A stretch of 64,000 nt of DNA from assembly GCF_034140825.1 (NCBI RefSeq), contig NC_089043.1, positions 26,673,501 through 26,737,500 on the forward strand, written 5' to 3'. Shown here one piece after another: positions 9,501 to 20,238 of the stretch. Numbering within the stretch: position 1 is the first letter of the stretch; each line of letters opens with the position of its first letter. The notes beneath the pieces were generated by a model that made no database searches, had not been told where the DNA came from, and saw only the letters and a list, made by a program, of their open reading frames with translations. The stretch comes from Oryza sativa Japonica Group. Taxonomy: Eukaryota; Streptophyta; Magnoliopsida; Poales; Poaceae. The translations under genes were made by a program, and so were the position numbers.

Positions 9501-10440
9501 GCTATTTATGCTTGTGCTTAATTAGGAAGCTCATCACAAGCGCGTGGCCTACCTAATTAAATCAAGCTGATCATCAATCACTTAATTAATTTAATTCAGA
9601 GATATATCCGGATGTTTAATACTCCTAGTTGCTTCATTGCGGCAAGAAAATGGATCCTCCTCGACGTCCGCGCCTTCATCGCCGATCGCCGGAACGCCAT
9701 CACCACGGCCACCGAGCTGAGCTCAGCAGGAGCTCCATTGAGGAGGGCACTGACGAGACGAGGCCATCGGCTCTGAACTTTAGGGATCACTGATCTCACG
9801 CGATATAAAACTTAAATTGGTCCTAGGGAGATCACGAATGTGTTCATTTCGCGTTAAGATTATAAGTAGGTCAACCAGCGAACCAATTATAGGCAACCTC
9901 ATTTCCTTGTTGTTTTGTGCTTAACACCATATTATGAAACTTTCATCATTTCTCCAATCCTTCTTATCCACGGCTCATTTCAATGCAACTTCTAATGTTT
10001 CTTAGCCATGTTGCTTCTTTTGTTTAAAGGACAAAGTCTGTTTTACTCCCATAACTATCAGCCGAGTAAGAGGTTTTAGTACTCAACTATAAAATCGGAT
10101 ATTGTATAGACCTCGCAATGCAACTGTCCAAAAATCGAACAAGTTCCCCTCGAATGGCAATAAGGTTGTTTTTGCAAAGTTGGCATCCAAATAAATTACT
10201 AATATACTTTTCACTAACATGTCACGTAATTTCAATAAGCAAGATAGTAATAATAAGTAAAAGACACAGTAATCCATCCCGTTCCAGATGGGCTGAAAAT
10301 AAAACTTTAACTGGCGGGCCGTTCGACTTATGGGCCGATTATCGTTGGGCCTGGACGGCCCATGGATAAGGACGATCCCCATCTCTCCGGATTCCTTCTT
10401 TCCTTCCTTATTGGGGAAAAATAAAAAAGAAAAAAAAAGA
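9501..10440. other. Spacer and promoter region of the transporter gene
   Basis: No gene is supported in 9501-10280. The minus ORF at 9596-9799 has no family features. The right end (10277-10371) is rich in TGGGCC-type elements and forms the promoter of the downstream transporter gene. Confidence 0.5.
10277..10371 (+). promoter_or_regulatory. TGGGCC-rich promoter module (site II type)
   Basis: Within about 95 bases there are GATGGGCTG, GCGGGCCG, TATGGGCCGATTATCGTTGG, GGGCCTGGACGGCCCATGG. TGGGCY elements are typical of TATA-less promoters of rice housekeeping genes. A recognisably homologous module lies at 26818-26957 before the mTERF2-like gene. Confidence 0.65.
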
Positions 10441-11354
10441 TATGGTACAACAACCGAGAGCTCGCTAGTCGTCGTCCTCGAAACGCTCGCGGCGACTCCG
10501 GTGGCTGCCGCGCCGCCGCCTCCGGCCGCCGTACCAGCCTCACCTCGCTTCGGTAATCCCTCGCCTCACTCCATCCATCCCCATTCCCCAATCTCTCCGG
10601 CTCCTGCTTGCAGTAGTCCGCTACTCCTACGAATTCGCCGCCCTCCTCTACTTGTTGATTTGGCCTCTTGGTATGGAATTGAGATCGCGAAATGGTGCCT
10701 CCATCCTTGCTGGCTGGGCTTGGGTGGTCGATTTTTTTGGGGTGCTTGGTGGTTGATTTGGTGGTAGGATTTCGTGGTGGGGGGCTTAGGTCATTCACGG
10801 TCAATTTCGCATCGGCGATGCGTTTTTCAGTTGATCCAGTAGTTTGTTTCCTCTACTGGCGAATCGTGACAAATGTGTGACTTGTTTGGGATATGCTACG
10901 GCAACTCGAACCTTTAGTCGGTTTGAACGCTGGTCCGCTAATCCACTTCTCAGTTTCTTTTTTCTTTTTAATTTTTGGGTCTGTTTTTGTGGATCAGTTT
11001 CTACTGATTAGGCAGATCTGAACCTTGCTTTGAGACCAAGCTAAAGTTTTTCTCTTTGGACGGATTGGCGCAGAGAAATTAGTTATCTTGTTTCTTTTTC
11101 TTTGCCAAATGTTAATTAACCGCAGTGAAGGATTAGCCTAGTAACAGTATCCCATGAATGATTAAGTGCATGACTTAATGACAAAATATTTTGGTGCTGT
11201 TATTTTGTTCTTGTAAAGCATGATGTTTAGAATAGCCATCCATTCCTGTTCTATATCCTATGCTGTCACGTAGACATGATATGTTCTCCTTCCCTGCTGA
11301 AAAATAGGCTTGCAATCAGTTAGTATTTGCCTGATGCTTGTTTGTTTCTTTCAG

Positions 11355-14219
11355 ATGGAGGATGGAGTGTCTACTTATACTGTTGATGAGGCTCTTATTT
11401 CCATGGGGTTTGGGAAATTTCAAGCATTTGTGCTTGCGTACTCCGGAATGGCCAAGATATCTGAGGCAATGGAAATGATGCTTTTGTCATTTGTTGGACA
11501 GTCGGTTCAAGCTGAATGGGAGCTTTCTGCGCAGGCAGAATCTCTCATCACAAGTGTTGTTTTTGTAGGTATGCTTGTAGGAGCATATTCTTGGGGCATA
11601 GTCTCAGACAACTATGGGAGAAGGCAGGTCCTTTACTATTTACATTCCACTGTTTGTCAGATTTATTTGAAATCTTCATTACAAATCTCTCTCCCTAACA
11701 ATATACAGCTATTCCTATTACTGTTAATTATTGCATATTTATCTTCTAATAGAAAATCTAGGTATTGGCATTTTAATGAGTCATGGTGCTCTTGAATGAT
11801 ATCAAATCCGTATTATAGATATGATAGTACAACTCTTCACCCTATGGCTTTACTAAATACGATGTCTTCTGGGATAGTCAGATTAATGTAACCCTTGCTA
11901 GAGCTTCTTTGAGAGACTGAGAGCCTGAGAGACAAGAGCTTGTGTGGAGTTTGGATGTAGGCCTGCAAATCCCCATATACTAGACTGTTCCCACTTTTCA
12001 GTGACAATGAGTGCTACAACCCAGCTGATTAACCATATAGCAAATTGACAGAGACAATATCATGGTTAGGAGGAAAATGTGCATGACACTAGATGACAAT
12101 CTGAAATTCATTTTACTTGGGGATTCTTCTGGCCTTCCAGTTTTTCTAAAAAAGTTCCAAGATACTCCTTTTAAATTTTCTGTTCATGCAATAACAAGAA
12201 AATTACTTGGATTTCATAAGGATCACTCACAGAAGCCCTCTACAGTACTTAATCACCTTGAGATGATGTTTTCATACATTGCTGGTGATAATTTTAATAG
12301 CCAGTTCTCTCATTAATCTAAAAGTATACTAAAAATACGCATTTTACAGGATGTAACTTTATTTTTCTGACTGTATTCCCTTGATACTTTTCCAGGGTTG
12401 GGTTCAATTTCACAGCCCTTGTAACTGGTGGGGCTGGTCTTCTTAGTGCATTTGCACCAAATTACCTTTCTTTGATCGTGCTGAGGTTTATGGTTGGTGT
12501 TGGACTGGGTGGTGGACCAGTTTTATCTTCCTGGTTTTTGGAATTCATTCCTGCTCCTAACCGAGGAACTTGGATGGTTATTTTCTCAGCATTTTGGACC
12601 ATTGGCACAATAATGGAAGCTTCACTAGCTTGGGTAAATTTCTACATTTTGCCAAAGTAATACTACTGTTTGCAATCTGCCTTGGGTCATAGTGGTTCAA
12701 CTGATCATACAAGTCAGTTAAACAGAACGATGCAACATATGATTTTAAAACAGTCGCTATATTTATTAAAACAGTGGAGATTGATGTAATTGAATTTCTT
12801 TGGTTCTGCACTGCAGCTTCGATGCATGTGTTTCTGCTACCCTGAGTAAATTTAACAGTGATAAAATATTAGAATAGATCAGATCCCATGGAACAGAATA
12901 ATGAGCTTGCATTTGGTTAGTCAGTGATGATTTATGCATTTCATATAATGTAATGGAAACTGCAATGAACAATATGTTGCCTTCTAGTATGTACTGATGT
13001 ATGCTCCAAACTGTCATTCTAATTTTGTAGGAACTTATTATTTGTTTAATTTTCAGGCTGTAATGCCAAGTTTGGGCTGGAGGTGGCTGCTAGCGTTCTC
13101 ATCGTTGCCATCATTTGCTCTACTACTGTTCTATCCACTGACACTGGAATCACCAAGATACTTATGCATGAAGGGCAGAACTGCTGATGCGGTGCAGGTT
13201 TTGGAAACAATGGCACGATTAAACCGTGTAGCTCTCCCTTCTGGCCATCTTATGTCTGGCCATCGAATGGAGCTCCATGAGTTGACAGATTCCTCAGAGA
13301 CATCACAGTTGCTTTCTGCTAAGAAAACCAACCCTGCTGCTCATTCTAGCAAAACCGAGATTGGGGGCCGCAATGCGATTTTAAAGCTTCTGTCCCCAAA
13401 TTTAATTAGATCTAGTCTTCTTCTTTGGACTGTCTTTCTTGGTCATGCCTTCTTATACTACGGTCTTGTTCTACTAACCTCGGAATTGAGTCATGGAAAT
13501 AAGATTTGTGGATCAGAGGGGATAGTAACAATGCAAACAAACCACTCAAACGATGCTAATCTGTACAGAAACGTGTTCATCACTAGCTTTGGAGGTACAT
13601 GTGTTTCCCCCTTAGGCTTTACCATATTTCTTGAGAATGTTCTACTTCATGTAATCACATTCATATCACACTGTTGCAGAGGTTCCTGGCCTTATACTAT
13701 CTGCGGCAATAGTGGACAAGATTGGGCGCAAACTCTCAATGTCCTCTATGCTTTATATCAGTTGCCTGTGCATAGCTCCCCTTATGGTCCCTCAAACAGA
13801 GTCCCTGACAACTATCTTCCTGTTCGGTGCACGCATTTGCATCTCCGCAAGCTTCATTGTCTTGCACATCTATGCTCCTGAGGTTTGCTTGATCACTCCC
13901 AACATCCCCAATACTTGGTTACATCGCTTGCAACAATAAAAAGGGAAATAAAATCACAAACCATTGCCTCATGTATTATCTTCTTTCCTTGCAGATATAC
14001 CCAACCGCAGTCAGGGCTACCGGAGTCGGGTTTGCGAGCTCAATCGCTCGTTTCGGTGGGATCTTGTGCCCTCTTGTGGCCGTTGGTTTGGTGCACGCGT
14101 GCCATCAGACTGCAGCCATCCTGATATTCATCACGGTGATGCTCGTCTCAGGTGTTGCAGTCTCATACTTTCCCCTGGAAACAAGCGGCCGGAAATTGAG
14201 TGACCACATCGCGGCGTAA
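11355..14219 (+). CDS. Nicotinate transporter-like MFS protein (NIAP/OCT7 type)
   Basis: Five coding exons, 11355-11623, 12396-12633, 13057-13594, 13680-13882 and 13995-14219, encode 490 residues. The sequence matches the plant NIAP/organic cation transporter 7 family from start ([19 protein letters not shown]) to end ([16 protein letters not shown]). Family members move nicotinate across membranes; the substrate here is inferred. It has the 12-segment major-facilitator layout. The loop motif [11 protein letters not shown] follows segment 2. [13 protein letters not shown] and [13 protein letters not shown] follow in the N half, and [22 protein letters not shown] and a [10 protein letters not shown] segment lie in the C half. 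Intron 1 must be a GC-AG intron (donor AG/GC at 11624-11625), because the nearby GT (11628) gives a frameshift and an early stop. A noncoding first exon probably runs from about 10440 to 10552 (donor TTCG/GTAATC), splicing to the acceptor just before the ATG. Confidence 0.92.
11624..12395 (+). other. GC-AG intron in the transporter gene
   Basis: The donor reads GAGAAG/GCAGGTCC and the acceptor TTTTCCAG/GGTTGG. Only the GC donor preserves the phase and the conserved [17 protein letters not shown] reading. The 772-base intron contains no recognised element; the 84-codon ORF at 12062-12316 inside it has no family features. Confidence 0.8.
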
Positions 14220-14982
14220 GAGCTAAGTTGCGAGCAGAATCTGACAGTGTTGCAAGTGCTAGTTTCTTTAGCTATACAAAATTACAGGATTGAGCTCCTA
14301 GAGGCCATTCAGATTTTTTTTTTCTTTCAGTTCGTTTAAAGATCATATATATAGAATAGAAATGAAAGATGGTGGATTTCAGATTTTAAATGTCATTACA
14401 TTGTTTTAACCAGACATATGTAAACTGCCAAATCGAGATGCTTGCTTTGCTCTCTTGAAATGGGATGATCAATATGTTTTGAAGGAATTATAGTGCGTCG
14501 ATCCCCCTTACGCCTCTTTTCTTTTTGCAACAGTACTGTATAGTTTTACATGGCTTATAATATTATAGTTCAAAAAAAAATTCCTCGCTAGAAATAAAAA
14601 GTGTTGTTCAGAAAACGTTCGGTACACTACAGGCAATAGGGGGAAAATACCAGTAAAAAAGTGGTATTGTACTATTTTTTTCTTTTCTTTTTTATTTTGG
14701 CTGCTGCTTAATTAATGGGCCGTGTTGGGCCGGCCCACTGACAGTTGGCACGGCCCCACGCGAGGACCAGATTTCCAAATTTCGTTGAAACGAAACGAAC
14801 GGCTTCCCGCCACTCTCGGCTTCCTCTTCACGTTGCTTTCTCCCCCAACCTCTCCTCCTCCCTTTTTCCCCAATTAGCCATGAGAGAGAGAGAGGGGAAT
14901 TGGTGAGGTGATGCTGCGTGTGGGGGATGATCCTCTCCCAGCTGGGAGGCTCCTCCGTCCGTGCTCCCCTCGCTGCGCCGCC
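14220..14982. other. 3' end of transporter gene and promoter of receptor gene
   Basis: The left part is AT-rich 3' UTR and terminator of the transporter. Around 14712-14745 the sequence AATGGGCCGTGTTGGGCCGGCCCAC gives three TGGGCC/GGCCCA elements. These mark the probable promoter of the LRR receptor-like gene, whose leader is a C/T-rich stretch at 14770-14980. Confidence 0.6.
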
Positions 14983-17900
14983 ATGGCTCGCCGGTGGCCG
15001 CCACTGGTGGTCGGCCTCGCTCTCCTCCTCCTCCTCTCCGTCGCGGCCTCCTCCGTGGTGGCCAAGACCGACCAGCCTGACGGTGAGCCAAGTTTTTTCT
15101 GCAATTTTTGTTTTCAGATTTTTCATTCGGTTTCCTCTCTTTCAATCGATGATATTCATGGATTGGATTCTGAAAGATGTGGTTTCCTGACTGTTTGCCT
15201 TCTCTGTTTCAGTTGCTGCTCTGAACGTGATGTTTGAGAGCATGAACAAACCGTCTGAATTGTTGGGTTGGAAAGCGAGCGGCGGTGATCCGTGTGGTGA
15301 TGACGACGAGTGGAAAGGGATCGAATGCAGCGATTCATCTGTCACAGAGATGTAATTCACTGCAGCACTTTTTACCTTTGGGATTCTTGATTTGCTTGTT
15401 TTTTTTCTTTAAAAAAAGACGGATGAACAGGCGCACTTCTGAAGAACTTTTCTCTTTTTCATACAAGATGTTCACTTCAGTTTGCTAATCGCGTTGCATT
15501 TGCATAGAGCAGCAACTTGTCGGGGCTTGGATTAAGCGGCACGCTAGGTTATCAGCTATCGAGCTTGAAATCAGTAACCAAATTGTGAGTTGCCCCTGTG
15601 ATTTCCTGTACTGATCATCCTAGTTATGCAACTTAGTGAATTTTTTCTCTTTCATAGTACAGCGATGTCAGCAAGAACAATTTAAATGGTGAAATCCCAT
15701 ACCAGCTTCCACCAAATGTGGTTCAGTTGTAAGTTTCTGGATTTGTCCATACGTACTTGCTGTTTTCATGGGTAATACAAGTGTTTTTTTCTCTAGCACT
15801 TTTTTAAAGGGTTTTCTTATATTCTCTTTTCTCTAATACAGAAATCTTCGAGGAAATGCCTTCAGCGGTGGTGTTCCTTATTCGATATCTCAGATGACTG
15901 ATCTGGAAACGCTGTAGGAACTTTTCATTCATACCACTATATTAGTATTTTCAGTTGTTTTGTTTTCCTGTACTTACGCATGATTCTGATATCTGTTTTG
16001 TTGATAACTTGAAATCTTTTTTCCCCATGGATTACAGAAATCTTGGTAAGAATCAATTGAGCGGGCAGTTGACAGATATGTTTTCTCAGCTGCCAAAGCT
16101 TACAACAATGTAAGCATGATTTATAAGTTTTTCCACACACCAAAGAAAGAAAAAAATAAGAGTTCTCTGTACTTTTTCTATTACATACCTACATAATTGT
16201 AATTTCGCGCAATGCAAAGTAATCATGGTGCCAATTCTCATGTTACTTCTATTGCCCAAATCTTATATATCAGTTGTGTCTTCAGGGATTTGTCATTCAA
16301 TAGCTTCTCAGGTAACCTGCCTCCGAGTTTTCAATACCTCAAGAACCTCAAAACACTGTAAGAAACTGAATTTTATGAACTATAGTAATTCATCGATAAG
16401 TTATTTTGGATGCTCAATTGACTGCCATTGTTTCCAAAATATATACAGAGATGTGGAGAGCAACCAATTCAGTGGTCATATAAATGTGCTGGCCAAACTT
16501 TCTCTTGAGGATCTGTAAGTGCTATTCAAGTGAAAACTGCATCCGGAACTACTCTTATCATTGTCCTTCAAAATATATTATTCCTAAATGGCTCACAGCG
16601 GCAATACCGAAGTATTGATGTTATCAAATATCAAGAGCTGTTAATAAAATTTATTTTTTTAGGCACAATGCAATCGTTATTTGTTTTCTATAGCTTAACT
16701 ACATTACTTAAAACTCATAAGTACAATCTCAAACGTATGAATTTTCTTAAGCACATCAGTTAGGAACTAATCTAGAATGGTTTTCCTCCTTTTGTTCCCA
16801 AGGAATGTGAAGAACAACAAGTTCACTGGGTGGATCCCAAGTAAACTGAAGAGCATTGACAATTTAGAGTAAGTGGGACATCCAGTCAATATGCCTATTT
16901 TTGTTGCACTTGTGAAATCTGATAGTTCTGGTCACATGATGAAGGACTGGTGGGAACTCTTGGTCATCTGGGCCAGCTCCTCCTGGCATGGAGAAGGAGT
17001 CTTCGGCAGGAAGCTCAAATGGAAGGGATGATAGCGGAATCAATGGTTTCGCCATTGGAGCAATGGTGATAGCTGTGCTTCTTGCAGCTCTGATTCTCTT
17101 GTCTGTGCTGAGGAGGAATCATTCCTCTCCCGTCTCATCTCATTACTACACGGATGAGTCAGGTCAGAACCAACCATTTACCCCGCTAGTTGATGACTCG
17201 AGAAGTATTTATGCACACTGTATCTCTTGAATTATAGAAAACTACGTGGGTTCCTTTCAGCCGTGCATCATTTTGTGATGTGTAGGGAACTACGAATAAT
17301 TAATGTGATATGTGATTCTGGTAATTTAAGTTTGAGACGTGCACTAAGAGTTCTCATCTTGCTTCATTTTCTAGGCCGTAGGAATTCTTCAGCAGTCAAC
17401 ATGAAGTCACTGGAGCATTCCCCATCGATGGGCTGTAAGACACCGCCTGCTGTTCCTCGCAAGTCGATGAGTGACAATGAGTTTGAGAACAAACTGAATC
17501 ATTCGAGGCGAAGCACAGACCCCATCAGCTTGATGAATCATTCATCATCAGACCTACAAGCAGCTACTGGCAACTTCTCTAGTAACAGACAACTAGGTCA
17601 GGGGACAACCGGTTGCGTTTTCAGGGCAAAATATGCTGATGGACGGGTAGGCTCCTACTGTTTGCTTTCTAAGATCTTTCCAAATAAACTTGTTTACAGG
17701 CTCAATTCAGGTAATCATCTGAGTAAAAATTGAAGTGACACAAAGATCATGTCAAATATGCATGTAAAACACATTGCAGTAACCAAATTATTAAACTGAA
17801 CTAGATACTAAGGTCTCAAAGAAGAATGCTTGAAGAGTTCAAAGAGGTCATATACCTTGAATTATGTGTGTACTAGCTCATCAATTACCATGAACAAATT

Positions 17901-19581
17901 TCAGGTACTGGCTGTCAAGAAGTTTGATCCATTGAGCTTCTCAGGAAGCAGTGACTTCATGGACACCGTCAACGGCATTGCCAAGCTGCGCCATACAAAT
18001 ATCTCTGAACTTGTTGGTTACTGCTCAGAGCCTGGGCACTACATGCTGGTCTATGATTACCATATGAATGGATCCCTGTATGATTTCCTGCACTTGTCAG
18101 ATGACTACAGCAGGCCTCTGACCTGGGACACCCGAGTTCGGATAGCTGCCTGTACAGCCCATGCTCTGGAGTAAGTTGACAAGTAGGAGTAACATTGAAT
18201 CCTAGAATCCAAAAATACATCAATTTGAATTCATGTGTAAGATTGTATCCCTTTCTTGTCATTCATTCAGGTACCTACATGAGGTCTGTTCACCTCCAGT
18301 GCTCCACAAAAACATAAAGTCTTCAAATGTCTTGCTTGATGCTGATCTCAACCCTCACCTCTCGGATTGCGGCCTTTCATTCTTCTATGAGGTTTGCATG
18401 CAGAGTGGCTCTTCTTTAACAATTGATGAACAAAGTATAATAATTGTAAGAACAATGTGGTCTAACGGTAGGGAAATCTCTACAGGACGCAAGTGAGAAC
18501 TTGGGACCTGGGTACAGTGCTCCAGAGTGCTCAAGACCATCAGCTTACGTGATGAAGAGCGATGTCTACAGCTTCGGAGTCATCATGCTGGAGCTACTAA
18601 CCGGCCGAAAGCCTTATGATAGGTGAATTAAGGGGGCAAAAAGATAAAACCTTGAAATTCACTACTGATATCCATAATGTGATGCATCATCTAATGTCTG
18701 CACTCTGCACATTATGCTTACTTTCTCTATGTGGCTGTCTGATGGTTCTACAGCTCCAAGCCAAGAACAGAGCAGTGCTTGGTCAAGTATGTGGCTCCAC
18801 AGCTCCATGACAGCGATGCGTTGGGATCACTGGCAGATCCAGCTCTACGCGGTCTCTACCCACCAAAGGCGCTCTCCCGCTTCGCCGATTGTATCGCTCT
18901 CTGCGTTCAGGTGAGCTCCTTATTGTCGAAGAGATATCCCCATCAATGTGCTCCATGTCTGAACTCTGAAGTAATTTCAGACATAGTATGCTATGTCATT
19001 CAACCTGAGTAGCACCCCAAGGTCCTTAGTTCAAATCTATATATGAGCGAATTTCATATTGGTTATTTGAGGGCTAAGTTCCTAACTTTATAAAGGCTGT
19101 ATATATCCGGTTGAATGTAGAGTCTAGGTAAAAAAAAAACCTTCTATTAAAAAAATAAAAAAAAAGGTCTGAACTCTCAAGTCATTTCAGACATACTATG
19201 AAGCTAGTAGTCTGAACTCTCAAGTAACTTCAGTACAGTATGAAGCTATGTCTGAGCTCTGTACTGTACTGATAATGGGAAATGGGGGGTGGGATTGGGA
19301 TTGGGAAATGAATGAAGGGTTAGGATTAAATAGAAGAGGGAGAATGAATGGTTAGGATTTAAAGATGGGTGGGAAATCATTTCCCTTTCCCATTTGCCAA
19401 ACACTACCTGAAGTTACTGAATTTGGTCTTGTTGGTGGTGATGCAGGCTGATCCAGAGTTCCGGCCGTCCATGTCGGAGGTGGTGCAGTCGCTCCTCCGC
19501 TGCGTGCAGCGCACCATCAGCAACAGGGGGATGGCCGGATACTTAAGCAACTCACAGCGGAGCGACATCTCCGATTGGTGA
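14983..19581 (+). CDS. STRUBBELIG-family LRR receptor pseudokinase
   Basis: Sixteen exons encode 676 residues: 14983-15082, 15213-15351, 15513-15584, 15663-15728, 15842-15913, 16038-16109, 16286-16357, 16449-16514, 16803-16868, 16945-17162, 17375-17646, 17905-18170, 18271-18391, 18486-18622, 18754-18910 and 19447-19581. It has a signal peptide, an LRRNT part ([19 protein letters not shown]), and about six LRRs coded by 66/72-base exons. A short Pro/Ser spacer precedes one membrane helix (about residues 275-298), a juxtamembrane region and a kinase-like domain. This order is that of STRUBBELIG-receptor family (SRF) proteins, which act in tissue morphogenesis in Arabidopsis. The ATP lysine is present (VLAVKKF, about K410), but HRD reads HKN (506-508) and DFG reads DCG (526-528), so catalysis is unlikely. 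An in-frame upstream ATG at 14908 exists; 14983 gives the better signal peptide. Confidence 0.93.
18957..19243 (+). repeat. Three direct repeats flanking a SINE-like insertion
   Basis: The 34-base block GTCTGAACTCT.AAGT.ATTTC (start) ending in ATG occurs at 18957-18990, 19167-19200 and, more diverged, 19210-19243, all inside intron 15 of the LRR receptor gene. The first two copies bracket the A-tailed segment at 18991-19166. Confidence 0.75.
18991..19166 (+). mobile_element. SINE-like retroposed segment (tentative)
   Basis: A 176-base segment ends in two A-rich runs immediately before a direct repeat of the sequence that precedes it. It includes TTAGTTCAAATCT, reminiscent of a polymerase III B box (GGTTCGAATCC), about 30 bases from its start. 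It does not match my memory of p-SINE1 well, and the flanking repeat is longer than usual for SINEs. The call is therefore tentative. Confidence 0.4.
19265..19408. mobile_element. Possible MITE in intron 15 of the receptor gene
   Basis: The left end AATGGGAAATGGGGGG and right end CCCTTTCCCATTTGCC are inverted relative to each other over about a dozen bases. They enclose a G-rich segment unlike the rest of the intron. No clear target duplication is seen, so borders and class are uncertain. Confidence 0.4.
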
Positions 19582-20238
19582 TGGTGATGCACTTCACCGA
19601 ATCATTGCCGACTTTGATTGAGGTTTATCTGAAGCAAAACTGCCCGTCAAGTCGTTCGTGCCATTGTACAAAAAGAAACGGCTTTGAGGTTAAGAGTAAT
19701 CAAATTGGTTAATTTTTAGAGAAGACGGCAAGAATGCGTTATTGTATTCTACTTGTAGTGTATATTGTACTGATTTGTTCTTCCCCCTTTGTTTTGTTTT
19801 TATCGCTCTAAGGAGCACATGTAAAAGTCTGATACTGGAGTAGATAGTTAGTAAATGAATACACATGTAAAAGGCCTCTCTACCTAGCCACCTAGGTAAC
19901 AGCAAGTTCAGTAACAGGCATTGCTGACATAGCATGAATTCCCTTTTGTAAGATGACAAAACATGAATTCACAAGCTCAATGATCACTACTTATGAGACC
20001 AAATCTCACAACACAGCTAAAAACAGCCGTTTCCTAGCAACAGAAGATCCAAGCTTAACTAGCAAACTATAGATGAATTTGCAGAACTCATCTAGTCTTG
20101 CACATAGTACCCAAACCGAGTATACATTGTCACACAGATTACAGGGCTACAACAAAATGAAATGGGTGCACTCAATCACTGCAGCATGACATTGAAGTTT
20201 GAACATACACTAGGGGGTACATTGCTAGGGGAAGTATT
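19582..20238. other. Convergent 3' ends, no gene
   Basis: This spacer lies between the stop codons of the LRR receptor gene (+) and the TORTIFOLIA1-like gene (-). It must hold both 3' UTRs and polyadenylation regions. No ORF of note is present. Confidence 0.6.

Noticed and set aside
10330-10804. Overlapping 145- and 158-codon ORFs on both strands
   Set aside because: They cover the promoter and noncoding first exon of the transporter gene; neither has family features.
12062-12316. 84-codon ORF inside the GC-AG intron
   Set aside because: Lies wholly in the intron, no recognisable domain; likely chance.
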